DNA from: Pseudomonadota bacterium
Lineage (GTDB): Bacteria; Pseudomonadota; Alphaproteobacteria; Rhizobiales; Xanthobacteraceae
Assembly (NCBI GenBank): GCA_023433965.1
Contig: JAEYTQ010000104.1
Coordinates: 1 to 9,599 of the forward strand
Reading direction: 5' to 3'
DNA length: 9,599 bases
Made by a program: the position numbers and the translations under genes. This document shows, piece by piece, positions 1-6,475 of the stretch (position 1 is the stretch's first letter; each line of letters opens with the position of its first letter). The notes beneath the pieces were generated by a model. That model made no database searches, was not told where the DNA came from, and worked only from the letters and a program-made list of their open reading frames with translations.

Positions 1-720
1 CGCTGACATCGTCCCCGACAGAATGGCGGCGCCTCCCCCGACGACAGTCATGAAGGCCTTGGCGACATAGGCTCCGCCCATGCCGGGGGTGATGCCCGAA
101 ACCGGCGCCAACAGGCCTCCGGCGAGACCTGTGATGGCCGCTCCGACCGCGAACGTGCTCATGTAGACTCGCGCCGGATTGACGCCCAGCGTGGCCGCCA
201 TCGCCGGGTTCTGCATCGTCGCGCGGGCGATCAGGCCAAAGCGGGTGTAGCTCATCACGCCGTAGACAATGGCCATCATCACCACTGCCATTCCGGCCAG
301 GAACAGCGTGTAATAGCTCGACTGATACGAACCGATGGAGAAGCCGCCGAGCGGAGTCGGCACACCCTGCTGCGTGTTGCCGTAAATAGTCGTTACGATC
401 CCGATGATGAGAAGACTGAGCCCCCAGGTCGCGAGCATCGAATCGACCAGGCGCCCATAAAGAAAGCGAATGAGGCACCGCTCAATGACGAGGCCGACGA
501 GACCGACGAAGAGCGGAGCAACGACCAGCATCGCGATCCAGATGTTCACGCCGGCATTGGCCGATATGACAGTCGCATAGGCGCCGAGCATGATGAACTC
601 GCCATGGGCGAGATTTATGATCTTCATCATGCCGAAGATGATCGCCAGCCCGAGGCACAATAAAAAAAGCGACGATATTCCATTCAGGACGTCGAGCGCG
701 ACGATGAGATAGATCGCCAT
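1..720 (-). CDS. Branched-chain amino acid/amide-type ABC transporter permease (LivH/UrtB family), 3' end outside window
   Basis: This is an inner-membrane permease subunit of a HAAT-family (hydrophobic amino acid/amide) ABC importer. The ATG at 720 opens 240 codons without a stop to the left edge, so only the C-terminus is missing. The N-terminus gives a hydrophobic helix (about residues 2-30), then the family hallmark INLAHGEFIMLGAY (residues 35-48), a near-invariant stretch in LivH/UrtB proteins. More hydrophobic segments follow, and a late conserved segment, LIARATMQNPAMAATLGVN, is also typical of LivH. The gene starts 60 nt after the solute-binding gene on the same strand, so the two should work together. 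The Shine-Dalgarno signal is poor (AGGA directly against the ATG). The substrate cannot be read from a permease; the linked binding protein suggests urea, a short amide or a related compound. The second permease and the ATPases would be expected further left. Confidence 0.93.
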   Translation of the reverse strand, partial: MAIYLIVALDVLNGISSLFLLCLGLAIIFGMMKIINLAHGEFIMLGAYATVISANAGVNIWIAMLVVAPLFVGLVGLVIERCLIRFLYGRLVDSMLATWGLSLLIIGIVTTIYGNTQQGVPTPLGGFSIGSYQSSYYTLFLAGMAVVMMAIVYGVMSYTRFGLIARATMQNPAMAATLGVNPARVYMSTFAVGAAITGLAGGLLAPVSGITPGMGGAYVAKAFMTVVGGGAAILSGTMSA

Positions 721-751
721 TCCTGGAGTCTTTCGATCCTCGATATTGCGA

Positions 752-770
752 GCCCCGCCGATGGCGGGGC
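752..770 (-). repeat. Intergenic hairpin between the solute-binding and permease genes
   Basis: A perfect inverted repeat of 8 bp (GCCCCGCC / GGCGGGGC) with a 3-nt loop begins about 10 nt past the stop codon of the solute-binding gene. In minus-strand RNA it would form a very stable G/C stem. No U-run follows, so it does not look like a full intrinsic terminator. Such hairpins after binding-protein genes are known to stabilise the upstream message or reduce read-through, giving more binding protein than permease. That role here is inference. Confidence 0.6.
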
Positions 771-780
771 CCGGCACACG

Positions 781-2031
781 TCAGAGATTAATGATGTACT
801 GCTTGGTGTCGTTCGGGTTCTTGACGAGATCGCAGACACTGGCAGTATCGGCCGGCTTGACATCGGAGTAGCTCTCCAGCACCGACCATTTGCGGTCCTT
901 CACCTCCGCCAGGAACGCATTGCGGGTGGTATGATGGGTCGGCTTGTCCAACGTAACCTTGCCGCTCGGGCCATCGAAAACGATACCGTCCTCAAGCGCT
1001 GCAATCACCTTCATCCGGTCCATGCTGGCGGCCTTTTTCACGCCAGCAGCCCAGAGCATGACGCCCTCATAGGTGCAGGCGGCCAGCTCGCTGACATACG
1101 GCGAATCGGGATGAGCCTTCTTGATCTTCTCGACAAAACCTTTCGACGCCGGCGTGGTGAGCTCCTCGAAGTAGCCGTAGGCACCGAGAATGGAATCGCT
1201 CTCGGCGGCGTCGAGTGTCGTCGGCTCGTTGACGAGACCGAAGGTGGTCGACGCGATTGGGATCTTCCCCTTCATGCCGGCCGAAGTCCATTGCCGGTAG
1301 AAGGCTGTATGATTGCCGCCGACCAGCGCGGACAGGATGAGGTCGGGCTTTGCCGCCTGGATCTTGGAGATGGTCGTACCGAAATTGGTAACGTCGAGCG
1401 GGAAGAAGTCTGTCGACAACACCTCGCCGCCATTGTCCTTGACGTATTTCGTCATCCACTTCGCGGTGATCTGACCGTAATTGTAATCGGCAGCAATGAT
1501 GTAGGCCTTCTTGCCGGCCTTCTTCATGGCGCTCGGCACCAGCTTCTCCACCGTCTGCGCAGGCGTTGTACCTGTGCAGAAGGTGTTTCGATCGCAGACA
1601 CCCCCCTCGTAGAGAACGTTGTAGAAGTACAGCACCTTGAAGCGATCGAAGGTCGGACGCACCGCCTCGCGCGAGGCCGAGGTGATGCCGCCATGGACGA
1701 CATCCACCTTGTCCTTCACAGCAAGCTGCTGCGCGAATTGCGAGTACATCTGAATATTCGACTGCGTGTCGTAGTGGATCACCTTCAGAGGCCGCCCCAA
1801 CAATCCGCCGCCGGCATTGATCTCGTCCACGGCGAGCTGAAGCGCATAGACCATGGGCGTACCGGACGCTGCGATCGGACCGGACTGATCATGAAGGCTG
1901 CCGACGACGATCGGCTTTTCGGCGCCAAAAGCGCCGGAGCGGAAGATTGCAGGTGCAGCAATCAACGTCGTCGTTGCAATTGCTGAGCGCTGCAGGAAGC
2001 GGCGGCGGGAGAAAGTCATAAATGTCCCCAT
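781..2031 (-). CDS. Tat-exported urea/amide-type ABC transporter substrate-binding protein (UrtA/AmiC-like, HAAT family)
   Basis: This is a periplasmic receptor that would deliver a small polar ligand to the downstream permease. The N-terminus carries a twin-arginine signal, SRRRFLQ (residues 8-14), then a hydrophobic stretch and a likely cleavage site near residue 37 (AFGA/EKP). The mature protein has the type I periplasmic-binding fold (Peripla_BP_5/6): IVVGSLHDQSG (41-51), LAVDEINAGGGLLGR (66-80), GGITSASREAVRP (114-126) and DYNYGQ (182-187). The SAS-R and LYEGG elements resemble UrtA and AmiC more than leucine-binding LivJ. C146 and C152 could form a disulfide. Two starts are possible: ATG at 2031, or ATG at 2019, which has GGGGA upstream and leaves MTFSRRRF at the N-terminus; the second fits a Tat signal slightly better. 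The length (416 aa) is normal for the family. Urea or an amide is the likeliest ligand, but this is not proven. Confidence 0.92.
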   Translation of the reverse strand: MGTFMTFSRRRFLQRSAIATTTLIAAPAIFRSGAFGAEKPIVVGSLHDQSGPIAASGTPMVYALQLAVDEINAGGGLLGRPLKVIHYDTQSNIQMYSQFAQQLAVKDKVDVVHGGITSASREAVRPTFDRFKVLYFYNVLYEGGVCDRNTFCTGTTPAQTVEKLVPSAMKKAGKKAYIIAADYNYGQITAKWMTKYVKDNGGEVLSTDFFPLDVTNFGTTISKIQAAKPDLILSALVGGNHTAFYRQWTSAGMKGKIPIASTTFGLVNEPTTLDAAESDSILGAYGYFEELTTPASKGFVEKIKKAHPDSPYVSELAACTYEGVMLWAAGVKKAASMDRMKVIAALEDGIVFDGPSGKVTLDKPTHHTTRNAFLAEVKDRKWSVLESYSDVKPADTASVCDLVKNPNDTKQYIINL

Positions 2032-2047
2032 CAGTTCTTTGATACGG

Positions 2048-2071
2048 CAAATATTAAGAATACAATATTTG
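2048..2071. promoter_or_regulatory. AT-rich inverted repeat, candidate operator
   Basis: CAAATATT and AATATTTG form a perfect 8-bp inverted repeat with an 8-nt spacer, in a short AT-rich island within GC-rich DNA just upstream of the solute-binding gene. The size and AT-richness fit operators of MarR-family proteins, and a marR gene lies about 1.3 kb away. A related 21-nt sequence occurs upstream of that marR gene (3339-3359): aligned from the GG at 2046, 15 of 21 positions are identical. As RNA the stem would be weak, so a DNA-binding site is the better reading. Confidence 0.5.
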
Positions 2072-2080
2072 AAAAGGCAA
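2051..2080 (-). promoter_or_regulatory. Candidate sigma-70-like promoter for the solute-binding gene
   Basis: Read on the minus strand, TTGCCT (2075-2080) and TAATAT (2051-2056) are separated by 18 nt, a fair -35/-10 pair about 20 nt upstream of the ATG at 2031. It lies in the 57-nt gap after the AmiC-like gene, so the transport genes may have their own promoter as well as read-through. The inverted repeat at 2048-2071 covers the spacer and the -10 element, as expected for repressor control. This is pattern matching only. Confidence 0.4.
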
Positions 2081-2088
2081 GCTCTTTA

Positions 2089-3162
2089 TCACCACGCGAT
2101 GATGGAGAAATCGTACCCATCGAGCCGAGCCAGATGAATCGGATGGCGGCCACCGACCACCGATTGCGCCAGATCGCCTCGTGCCGTGCGTCGCTGGAAC
2201 GTCCTTCCGTACAGGCGAGTCAATTTGCGGGCATCGAGGCTGGCAGCTTCCTCGATCAGGGCCGCGAGCGAGTAAATGCCTTCGTAGCAGGACTGACCAA
2301 AGGCATTCACGGGAGGCGGACTATCGCCGAACGCAGTATGATAACGTTCCAGAAACGCGCCATTGTTCCGCGACCGGATCGACCCGTAGTAGCTCGAAGC
2401 GGCATAGAGATTCTCGGTTTCATCTACATTGAGGCCGTAAGCCACGGTCTCGTCGATCGCCGATGAGAACCGCAGCGCGCGCGAACTCAGCCCCGCCGCA
2501 CAGAAGGCACGATTGAATGCGATGCAGTCAGAGCCTAGGAAATACGGAAGAACGACGTCCGAGCGCGTTCCCTTGATTCGGTCCAGCATCTCGTCGAAGT
2601 CATGCTGGCCGACCGGCAGATAGTATTCACCGGTCACCGTGCCGCCGACGCGGGCGATCAACCCGCGCGCAATCTGAAGGGACGAGCGAGGCCATACGTA
2701 GTCATTGCCGCAAAGAAAATATCGGCGCGCACGCCTCGTTTCCGAAAGCCATTGGATCGCGGGAGAAAGCAGCTCTTCCGCGGTCTCACCGGTGGCCATG
2801 ACGTCCAGCGTCGATGAGCGGCCCTCGAACTGCGGCGTATATATGAACGGGACTCGACCACGAGCAGCGTGCGCCACGAAGTCGCGTGCGAAGCTCGGCA
2901 ACATCCCGACTATGCCGTGAACACCATCAATTTCGATTGCATCGCGCGCGGCCCGGCCCGCGCCTGGACCGGTTTCTCCGGCGTTCACGACGTGCAATTC
3001 AACTCGGCGTCGCAAGACACCGGATATTCCGTTGATCTCGTCGACGGCAAGGCGTCCGCATGCCTCTGCTGACGGGGCCCAAAGCCCCGCAGCGCCGCTC
3101 TGCGGGATAAGCAGACATATCCGGACGCTACGCAACGGTGGTGTCTCCGCACTTTCGTGCAC
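2089..3162 (-). CDS. Signal-peptide-less periplasmic-binding-fold protein, AmiC-like ligand sensor
   Basis: A 357-residue protein of the same type I binding fold as the adjacent Tat-exported receptor, but with no signal peptide. The first beta strand (VRICLLIPQSG, residues 13-23) begins almost at once after a short polar N-terminus, so it is probably cytoplasmic. LAVDEINGISGVL (38-50), FIYTPQFEG (106-114), GNDYVWPR (152-159) and YLPVGQHDFDEML (181-193) match the UrtA/AmiC branch; the DYVWPR segment resembles DYIYPR of AmiC. AmiC of Pseudomonas is a cytoplasmic amide sensor that holds the antiterminator AmiR; no AmiR/ANTAR gene is visible here, and the partner gene is a divergent marR. The start is GTG at 3162: no in-frame ATG occurs between it and the stop near 3328, and no good Shine-Dalgarno sequence is seen. 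The stop lies 57 nt before the transport gene. A sensory role is inferred; a binding protein without a working signal is the alternative. Confidence 0.85.
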   Translation of the reverse strand: MHESAETPPLRSVRICLLIPQSGAAGLWAPSAEACGRLAVDEINGISGVLRRRVELHVVNAGETGPGAGRAARDAIEIDGVHGIVGMLPSFARDFVAHAARGRVPFIYTPQFEGRSSTLDVMATGETAEELLSPAIQWLSETRRARRYFLCGNDYVWPRSSLQIARGLIARVGGTVTGEYYLPVGQHDFDEMLDRIKGTRSDVVLPYFLGSDCIAFNRAFCAAGLSSRALRFSSAIDETVAYGLNVDETENLYAASSYYGSIRSRNNGAFLERYHTAFGDSPPPVNAFGQSCYEGIYSLAALIEEAASLDARKLTRLYGRTFQRRTARGDLAQSVVGGRHPIHLARLDGYDFSIIAW

Positions 3163-3338
3163 AGAACACTCACGAATCGTGCCAACCCGATCCAGTGCAA
3201 CTTCGGCCCGTTTGACGGCAAGAACGCTCGATCCTAAAGGAAATATGCCCTTTTTCAGGGCGCCAGCCGATGCATTCGCCCCTTCCCTGGGCAGTTGCGC
3301 ACAAACCTGCTTTTCGCTTGCTCCCTTTTACATTCCAA

Positions 3339-3359
3339 GGCAAATGTTGAAATATCAAT
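3339..3359. promoter_or_regulatory. Operator-like sequence upstream of marR
   Basis: In the 217-nt divergent gap between the AmiC-like gene and marR, the sequence GGCAAATGTTGAAATATCAAT matches the segment at 2046-2066 at 15 of 21 positions, including GGCAAAT at the left and CAAT at the right. It contains the short inverted repeat TTGA-AATA-TCAA (3347-3358). It ends 20 nt before the marR start codon, where a bound protein could block marR transcription. A weak -35-like TTTACA lies at 3327-3332. Autoregulation is usual in MarR systems; binding here is inferred. Confidence 0.4.
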
Positions 3360-3379
3360 TAATTCGTTGAAGGTGCGAC

Positions 3380-3817
3380 GTGGACCTCCCTGAACTCATC
3401 CGAGGTGTGAATCGCCGGCTTGAGCAGATGCTGGAAGCCGAGCTCAAACCGCGAAGCATGTCTCTTCACCATTACCGCGTGCTCGAGTCGCTGACCGAAG
3501 CAGACGGGCTGGCGATGGGCGACCTGGCAGCCCGCCTATTTGTCGATGGTCCAACGCTCACAAAGATCATCGATAGAATGGTCGAGTCGGCGCAGGTCTA
3601 TCGCGCTCCGGATCCACATGACCGGCGCAGGGTCCTGATTTTCATCTCGCCGCGGGGTGCGACGCAATTCGGGGATATCGGCCCGCTCATCAAGTCCGTT
3701 CAGCAGGACGTTCTGAACAGTCTCGGCGCATCGGATGCCGCAGCTTTGTCGAGCCTCCTTTCGGAGCTGCTCAGTGACCGCGTCGGTCCGCATCCATATC
3801 CTGTTCGCGAGGCGTGA
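3380..3817 (+). CDS. MarR-family transcriptional regulator
   Basis: A 145-residue winged helix-turn-helix DNA-binding protein, a normal length for MarR dimers. LHHYRVLESLTEADGLAMGDLAARL (residues 29-53, in two parts) forms helices 2 and 3, VDGPTLTKIIDRMVE (55-69) is the recognition helix, and DPHDRRRVLIFISPRG (78-93) is the wing with the family's D-x-R pattern. The start is GTG at 3380, preceded by AAGG (3370-3373) with six nt spacing. It is transcribed away from the AmiC-like gene and transporter, the classic layout for a regulator of the neighbouring operon. MarR proteins usually repress and are released by a small ligand; here the ligand may relate to the transported compound. Operator-like sequences lie at 3339-3359 and 2048-2071. 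No cysteine pair suggesting redox sensing is present. Confidence 0.92.
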   Translation: MDLPELIRGVNRRLEQMLEAELKPRSMSLHHYRVLESLTEADGLAMGDLAARLFVDGPTLTKIIDRMVESAQVYRAPDPHDRRRVLIFISPRGATQFGDIGPLIKSVQQDVLNSLGASDAAALSSLLSELLSDRVGPHPYPVREA

Positions 3818-4131
3818 GGCACGGAGCCATAAATGACAGCCCTCGCCCCGAGGCAACCTCGCGGCCGCGGCGTGCAGGGCTTTCTGACGGAACAGCTAGT
3901 TTCCCGGCAATTTCCCGAGTTGGCCAACTGAATCCATTTGCGACCAAGTTGTATCAGCTGCTGACGGACTCCAGAAACTCCAACCAACATTCATCTCAGA
4001 ATTGCCTATTGCAGCCCATTCCAGCCGTTCCGCCAGACTGCAATCAACGAGCGATCCGGTCAAGCTGACCGCAGTCTTTGATCCCCGTAGCCCGACTGAT
4101 CGCTTGAGACATCGGTCACGGGCGACCCGGC
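3818..4131. other. Convergent intergenic region with short palindromes, no gene seen
   Basis: These 314 nt separate the 3' ends of marR and the aldo/keto reductase gene. I see no convincing coding frame or RNA gene. Three perfect short inverted repeats stand out: a 5-bp stem with a 3-nt loop at 3849-3861 (CGAGG/CCTCG), a continuous 12-bp palindrome AGTTGGCCAACT at 3918-3929, and a 6-bp stem with a 3-nt loop at 4057-4071 (CGGTCA/TGACCG). None is followed by a clear T-run, so none can be called an intrinsic terminator with confidence, although the first could help end marR transcription. Base composition is a little less GC-rich in the middle (about 3935-4020) than in the genes. Confidence 0.5.
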
Positions 4132-5082
4132 TCAGGCGCTCGCCACGTCCAGCTTTGCGACCTGCTCCTTGCTCAATTCGAGCCTCGTCGCCGCCATCAG
4201 CGTGTCGACATGCTCCGGCTTGGTGGCGCTTGCGATCGGCGCGGTGACGGAAGGTTTGGCCAACAGCCACGCCAGGGCCACCGATGCCGGCTGGGCCCTG
4301 GTCTCCTCGGCGACCTCGTCGAGCTCGGCGAGGATGCGCCTGCCGCGCTCGTTCATGTATTTGGGAATGCCGCGCGCCCCGCGCGGGCTCTTGCCGTAAT
4401 CGGCTTCCGAGCGGTACTTGCCGGTCAGGAAGCCAGCCGCGAGCGAGAAGAAGGTGATGACGCCGATCCCGTTCTGCTCGCAGACGCGCTGCAGTGCGCC
4501 TTCATAGGATGATCGCTCGACCAGGCTGTATTCCGGCTGCAGGCTTTCATAGCGGGGGAGCCCGGACTTCTCCGACAGCGTCAGCGCGGCTTGCAGCCGC
4601 TCCGCCGAGAAGTTCGAGGCACCAATGGCGCGCACCTTGCCAGCCTTGATGAGCTTGTCATAGGCCGCGAGCGTCTCCTCCTGCGGCGTCGCCTCGTCAT
4701 CCTTGTGCGACTGGTAGAGGTCGATCACGTCGGTCTGCAGCCGGCGCAAGGAGTCCTCGGCCGCGCGCGCAATGTAGTCGGCCTTCAGCCCGACCTTGCC
4801 TTCGCCCATGTCCATACCGACTTTGGTCGCCAGGATGATCTTGTCGCGATTGCCGCGCATCTTCATCCATTTGCCGATGATGGTCTCGGATTCGCCGCCG
4901 CGGTGGCCCGGCACCCAGCGCGAATAAACATCGGCCGTGTCCAGAAAGTTCAGCCCGGACTCCAGCACTTTGTCGAGCAGACGGAACGAGGCAGCCTCGT
5001 CCACAGTCCAGCCGAACACGTTGCAGCCGAAGCAGAGCGGCGGGACGGAAAGGCCGGAACGGCCGAGCTGACGAAGCTTCAT
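4132..5082 (-). CDS. Aldo/keto reductase, NADPH-dependent type
   Basis: A 316-residue soluble oxidoreductase of the AKR superfamily, expected to reduce aldehydes or ketones with NADPH. It starts MKLRQLGRSGLSV, the standard opening of bacterial AKRs. The catalytic tetrad is complete: D48 and Y53 in NFLDTADVYS, K87 in IILATKVG, H126 in IDLYQSHKDDE. IGASNFSAERL and the late segment PIASATKPEHVD (the phosphate-binding part of the cofactor site) are also typical. The ATG at 5082 is preceded by GAGAG at a fitting distance. The same frame is open further upstream to 5304, but that extension is Arg-rich and unlike any AKR, so the inner start is preferred. It appears monocistronic, converging with marR on one side and divergent from the kinase on the other. 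The physiological substrate cannot be told from sequence. Confidence 0.95.
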   Translation of the reverse strand: MKLRQLGRSGLSVPPLCFGCNVFGWTVDEAASFRLLDKVLESGLNFLDTADVYSRWVPGHRGGESETIIGKWMKMRGNRDKIILATKVGMDMGEGKVGLKADYIARAAEDSLRRLQTDVIDLYQSHKDDEATPQEETLAAYDKLIKAGKVRAIGASNFSAERLQAALTLSEKSGLPRYESLQPEYSLVERSSYEGALQRVCEQNGIGVITFFSLAAGFLTGKYRSEADYGKSPRGARGIPKYMNERGRRILAELDEVAEETRAQPASVALAWLLAKPSVTAPIASATKPEHVDTLMAATRLELSKEQVAKLDVASA

Positions 5083-5187
5083 GGGGCTCTCGACGTTTAG
5101 AGGAATGGCCTGAAATGGGTGTCGTCTCCGAAGGGCCGCGCGTCTACCGCGCGTCCGGCCGGGTCGTGCGAACACGCAACAGATTGC

Positions 5188-5286
5188 ATGTATTCGCGCG
5201 AAGCGGCGTCGGTCCATGAGGTGCTGATCACGATCATTCTGCTTCTCACCGCGCCGGTGTTCTATCTGGAAGAGCAAGCGAGATGA
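5188..5286 (+). CDS. Possible 32-residue single-pass membrane peptide
   Basis: ATG at 5188 to TGA at 5284-5286 encodes MYSREAASVH, then a hydrophobic run, EVLITIILLLTAPVFYL, and a charged tail EEQAR. This is the make-up of a small single-spanning membrane protein. About 22 of 31 sense codons after the ATG end in G or C, as in real genes of this window. No good Shine-Dalgarno sequence precedes the ATG, and the ORF is short enough to arise by chance. It sits in the spacer between the aldo/keto reductase and kinase genes. I do not recognise it, and the call is tentative. Confidence 0.33.
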   Translation: MYSREAASVHEVLITIILLLTAPVFYLEEQAR

Positions 5287-5393
5287 ATCGTCGCATCCGA
5301 ACAATTTGTCGTCAACCTAAAATGATTTGACCGCACTGGAGCCGAAGCCCAGTGTGACGTGGTCGCTCGGTTGAGCAAGTAGGCAGAGGACGG

Positions 5394-5409
5394 GCTCGGC
5401 AACCCGAGC
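5394..5409 (+). promoter_or_regulatory. Hairpin directly upstream of the kinase ribosome-binding site
   Basis: GCTCGG and CCGAGC form a perfect 6-bp stem with a 4-nt loop. It ends one base before the strong Shine-Dalgarno sequence GGAGGAG (5411-5417) of the kinase gene. It could influence translation initiation or message stability, but a six-base stem in GC-rich DNA may be chance. Confidence 0.3.
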
Positions 5410-5421
5410 GGGAGGAGACCA

Positions 5422-6423
5422 ATGCTCCGGCTGGACGAACCACGGCTGAAGCTGGAATTCCTTGAACACTTGCTACGACTGCGTGAAAGCATAGCTCCCT
5501 ATTCTCTGGTGTCGGCCGTAGTGGCCCTGGTATGTCTCGCGAGTGCTGTATGCCTCCGTGCAGCGTTGGCTTTGCTGGACACCGAACTTGGTGTCGCAGC
5601 GTATTTCCCAGCCACTCTGGCTGCCGGCTTGCTGGCCGGGATTCCCGCGGCAATCGTGGTTGCCCTGGCGTCGTTCATTGTCGAGTGGTGGCTCTTCACA
5701 TCGCCCCGGCTGGGCTTCGCGCCAATCGACAGGTCCGCAGTGATCGCGCTCGCCTCGTGGATAGCCACGATCGGGCTGCTGATCCTGTTCACCCACTGGG
5801 CAAGGTCGATACTGGACAGCCTGAGCGCCCGCGTGCGCGAGCTCAACTTGATTACCCGCGAACTCGAACATCGCGGCCGGAATACCCATGCTGTGCTGGA
5901 GGGAATAATTCGGCAGACGTTGCAAGACGATCCCGAACGCGCGGACTCACTACTGGGCCGCATACGCACGTTCCAGCAAGCGAACGACCTGATTGCGAAC
6001 GCGCCCGCAGCGTGCACACAATTGCGAACACTGCTACGGCTCGAACGCGGCGCCTACGACATGAACCGTGTGGACCTTCGAGGGCCCGATATCGAGTTGC
6101 CACCCGATACAACGCGCTCTCTGGTCCTGATCCTCCATGAACTCGCTACCAATGCCGCAAAGTATGGCGCGCTGGCCGCGCCCGCCGGCCGCATCGGCAT
6201 CGTCTGGGAGGCGACGCGCGATCAGCTGATGCTGACCTGGGTGGAACGCGACGGACCTTCCGTTAAGCATCCGCAGAGACAGGGATTTGGCAGCCGTCTC
6301 ATTCACCACTGCGCAACCTCGCTCGGCGGCACTTACGAATCCGAGTTCGCGCCGGACGGATTGCGGGCAGTTCTGACATTTCCTCTGAGGCGAGGCGAAA
6401 CCCAGAGAATCGCCGGATATTGA
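5422..6423 (+). CDS. Membrane sensor histidine kinase, HWE/HisKA_2 family with a DUF4118-like membrane domain
   Basis: A 333-residue inner-membrane signalling kinase. Residues about 27-125 hold four hydrophobic helices with AAYFPATLAAGLLAGIPAA and WWLFTSPRLGF between them, the pattern of the DUF4118 (KdpD-type) sensor module. The dimerisation/phosphoacceptor part has RELEHRGRN, with H150 as the likely phosphorylated histidine. The ATP-binding part has the HWE N-box LHELATNAAKYGAL (238-251, N244), the family-defining WVERDGPSV (273-281), and the G-box GFGSRLI (288-294). HWE kinases are common in Rhizobiales and often act in light, general-stress or orphan two-component paths. The start ATG has a strong GGAGGAG five to ten nt upstream. 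No response regulator is encoded within the window, so this is an orphan kinase here. The signal it detects is unknown. Confidence 0.92.
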   Translation: MLRLDEPRLKLEFLEHLLRLRESIAPYSLVSAVVALVCLASAVCLRAALALLDTELGVAAYFPATLAAGLLAGIPAAIVVALASFIVEWWLFTSPRLGFAPIDRSAVIALASWIATIGLLILFTHWARSILDSLSARVRELNLITRELEHRGRNTHAVLEGIIRQTLQDDPERADSLLGRIRTFQQANDLIANAPAACTQLRTLLRLERGAYDMNRVDLRGPDIELPPDTTRSLVLILHELATNAAKYGALAAPAGRIGIVWEATRDQLMLTWVERDGPSVKHPQRQGFGSRLIHHCATSLGGTYESEFAPDGLRAVLTFPLRRGETQRIAGY

Positions 6424-6475
6424 GTTGTCCCTTCCGCGCGTCGGCCCGAATAGCGCCTGCCATGCGAGACCGGAG

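Larger units (their letters stand above)
5083..5421. other. Divergent intergenic region between aldo/keto reductase and sensor kinase
   Basis: These 339 nt must hold the promoters of both flanking genes. A possible 32-codon ORF lies at 5188-5286. A slightly AT-richer part at 5300-5330 could hold promoter elements, but I found no convincing -35/-10 pair and no GGAAC/CGTT pair of the EcfG general-stress type. A 6-bp hairpin (5394-5409) directly precedes the kinase Shine-Dalgarno sequence. Confidence 0.5.

Noticed and set aside
931..1986. Long plus-strand open frame (351 codons) opposite the solute-binding gene
   Set aside because: It is antisense to a clear binding protein, is rich in Arg, His and Leu, and resembles no family; it is a by-product of high GC content.
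3814..4068. Short plus-strand frame after marR
   Set aside because: No ribosome-binding site, low-complexity Ser/Pro/Arg composition and no family resemblance.
4057..4071. Hairpin as an intrinsic terminator of marR or the reductase
   Set aside because: The stem is only 6 bp, lies about 240 nt from the marR stop, and has no T-run on either side.
4591..5100. Plus-strand frame of 169 codons opposite the aldo/keto reductase
   Set aside because: Antisense to a well-supported enzyme gene with a full catalytic tetrad.
5083..5304. N-terminal extension of the aldo/keto reductase frame
   Set aside because: The extension is Arg-rich and unlike AKR proteins, while the ATG at 5082 has a ribosome-binding site and gives the standard N-terminus.
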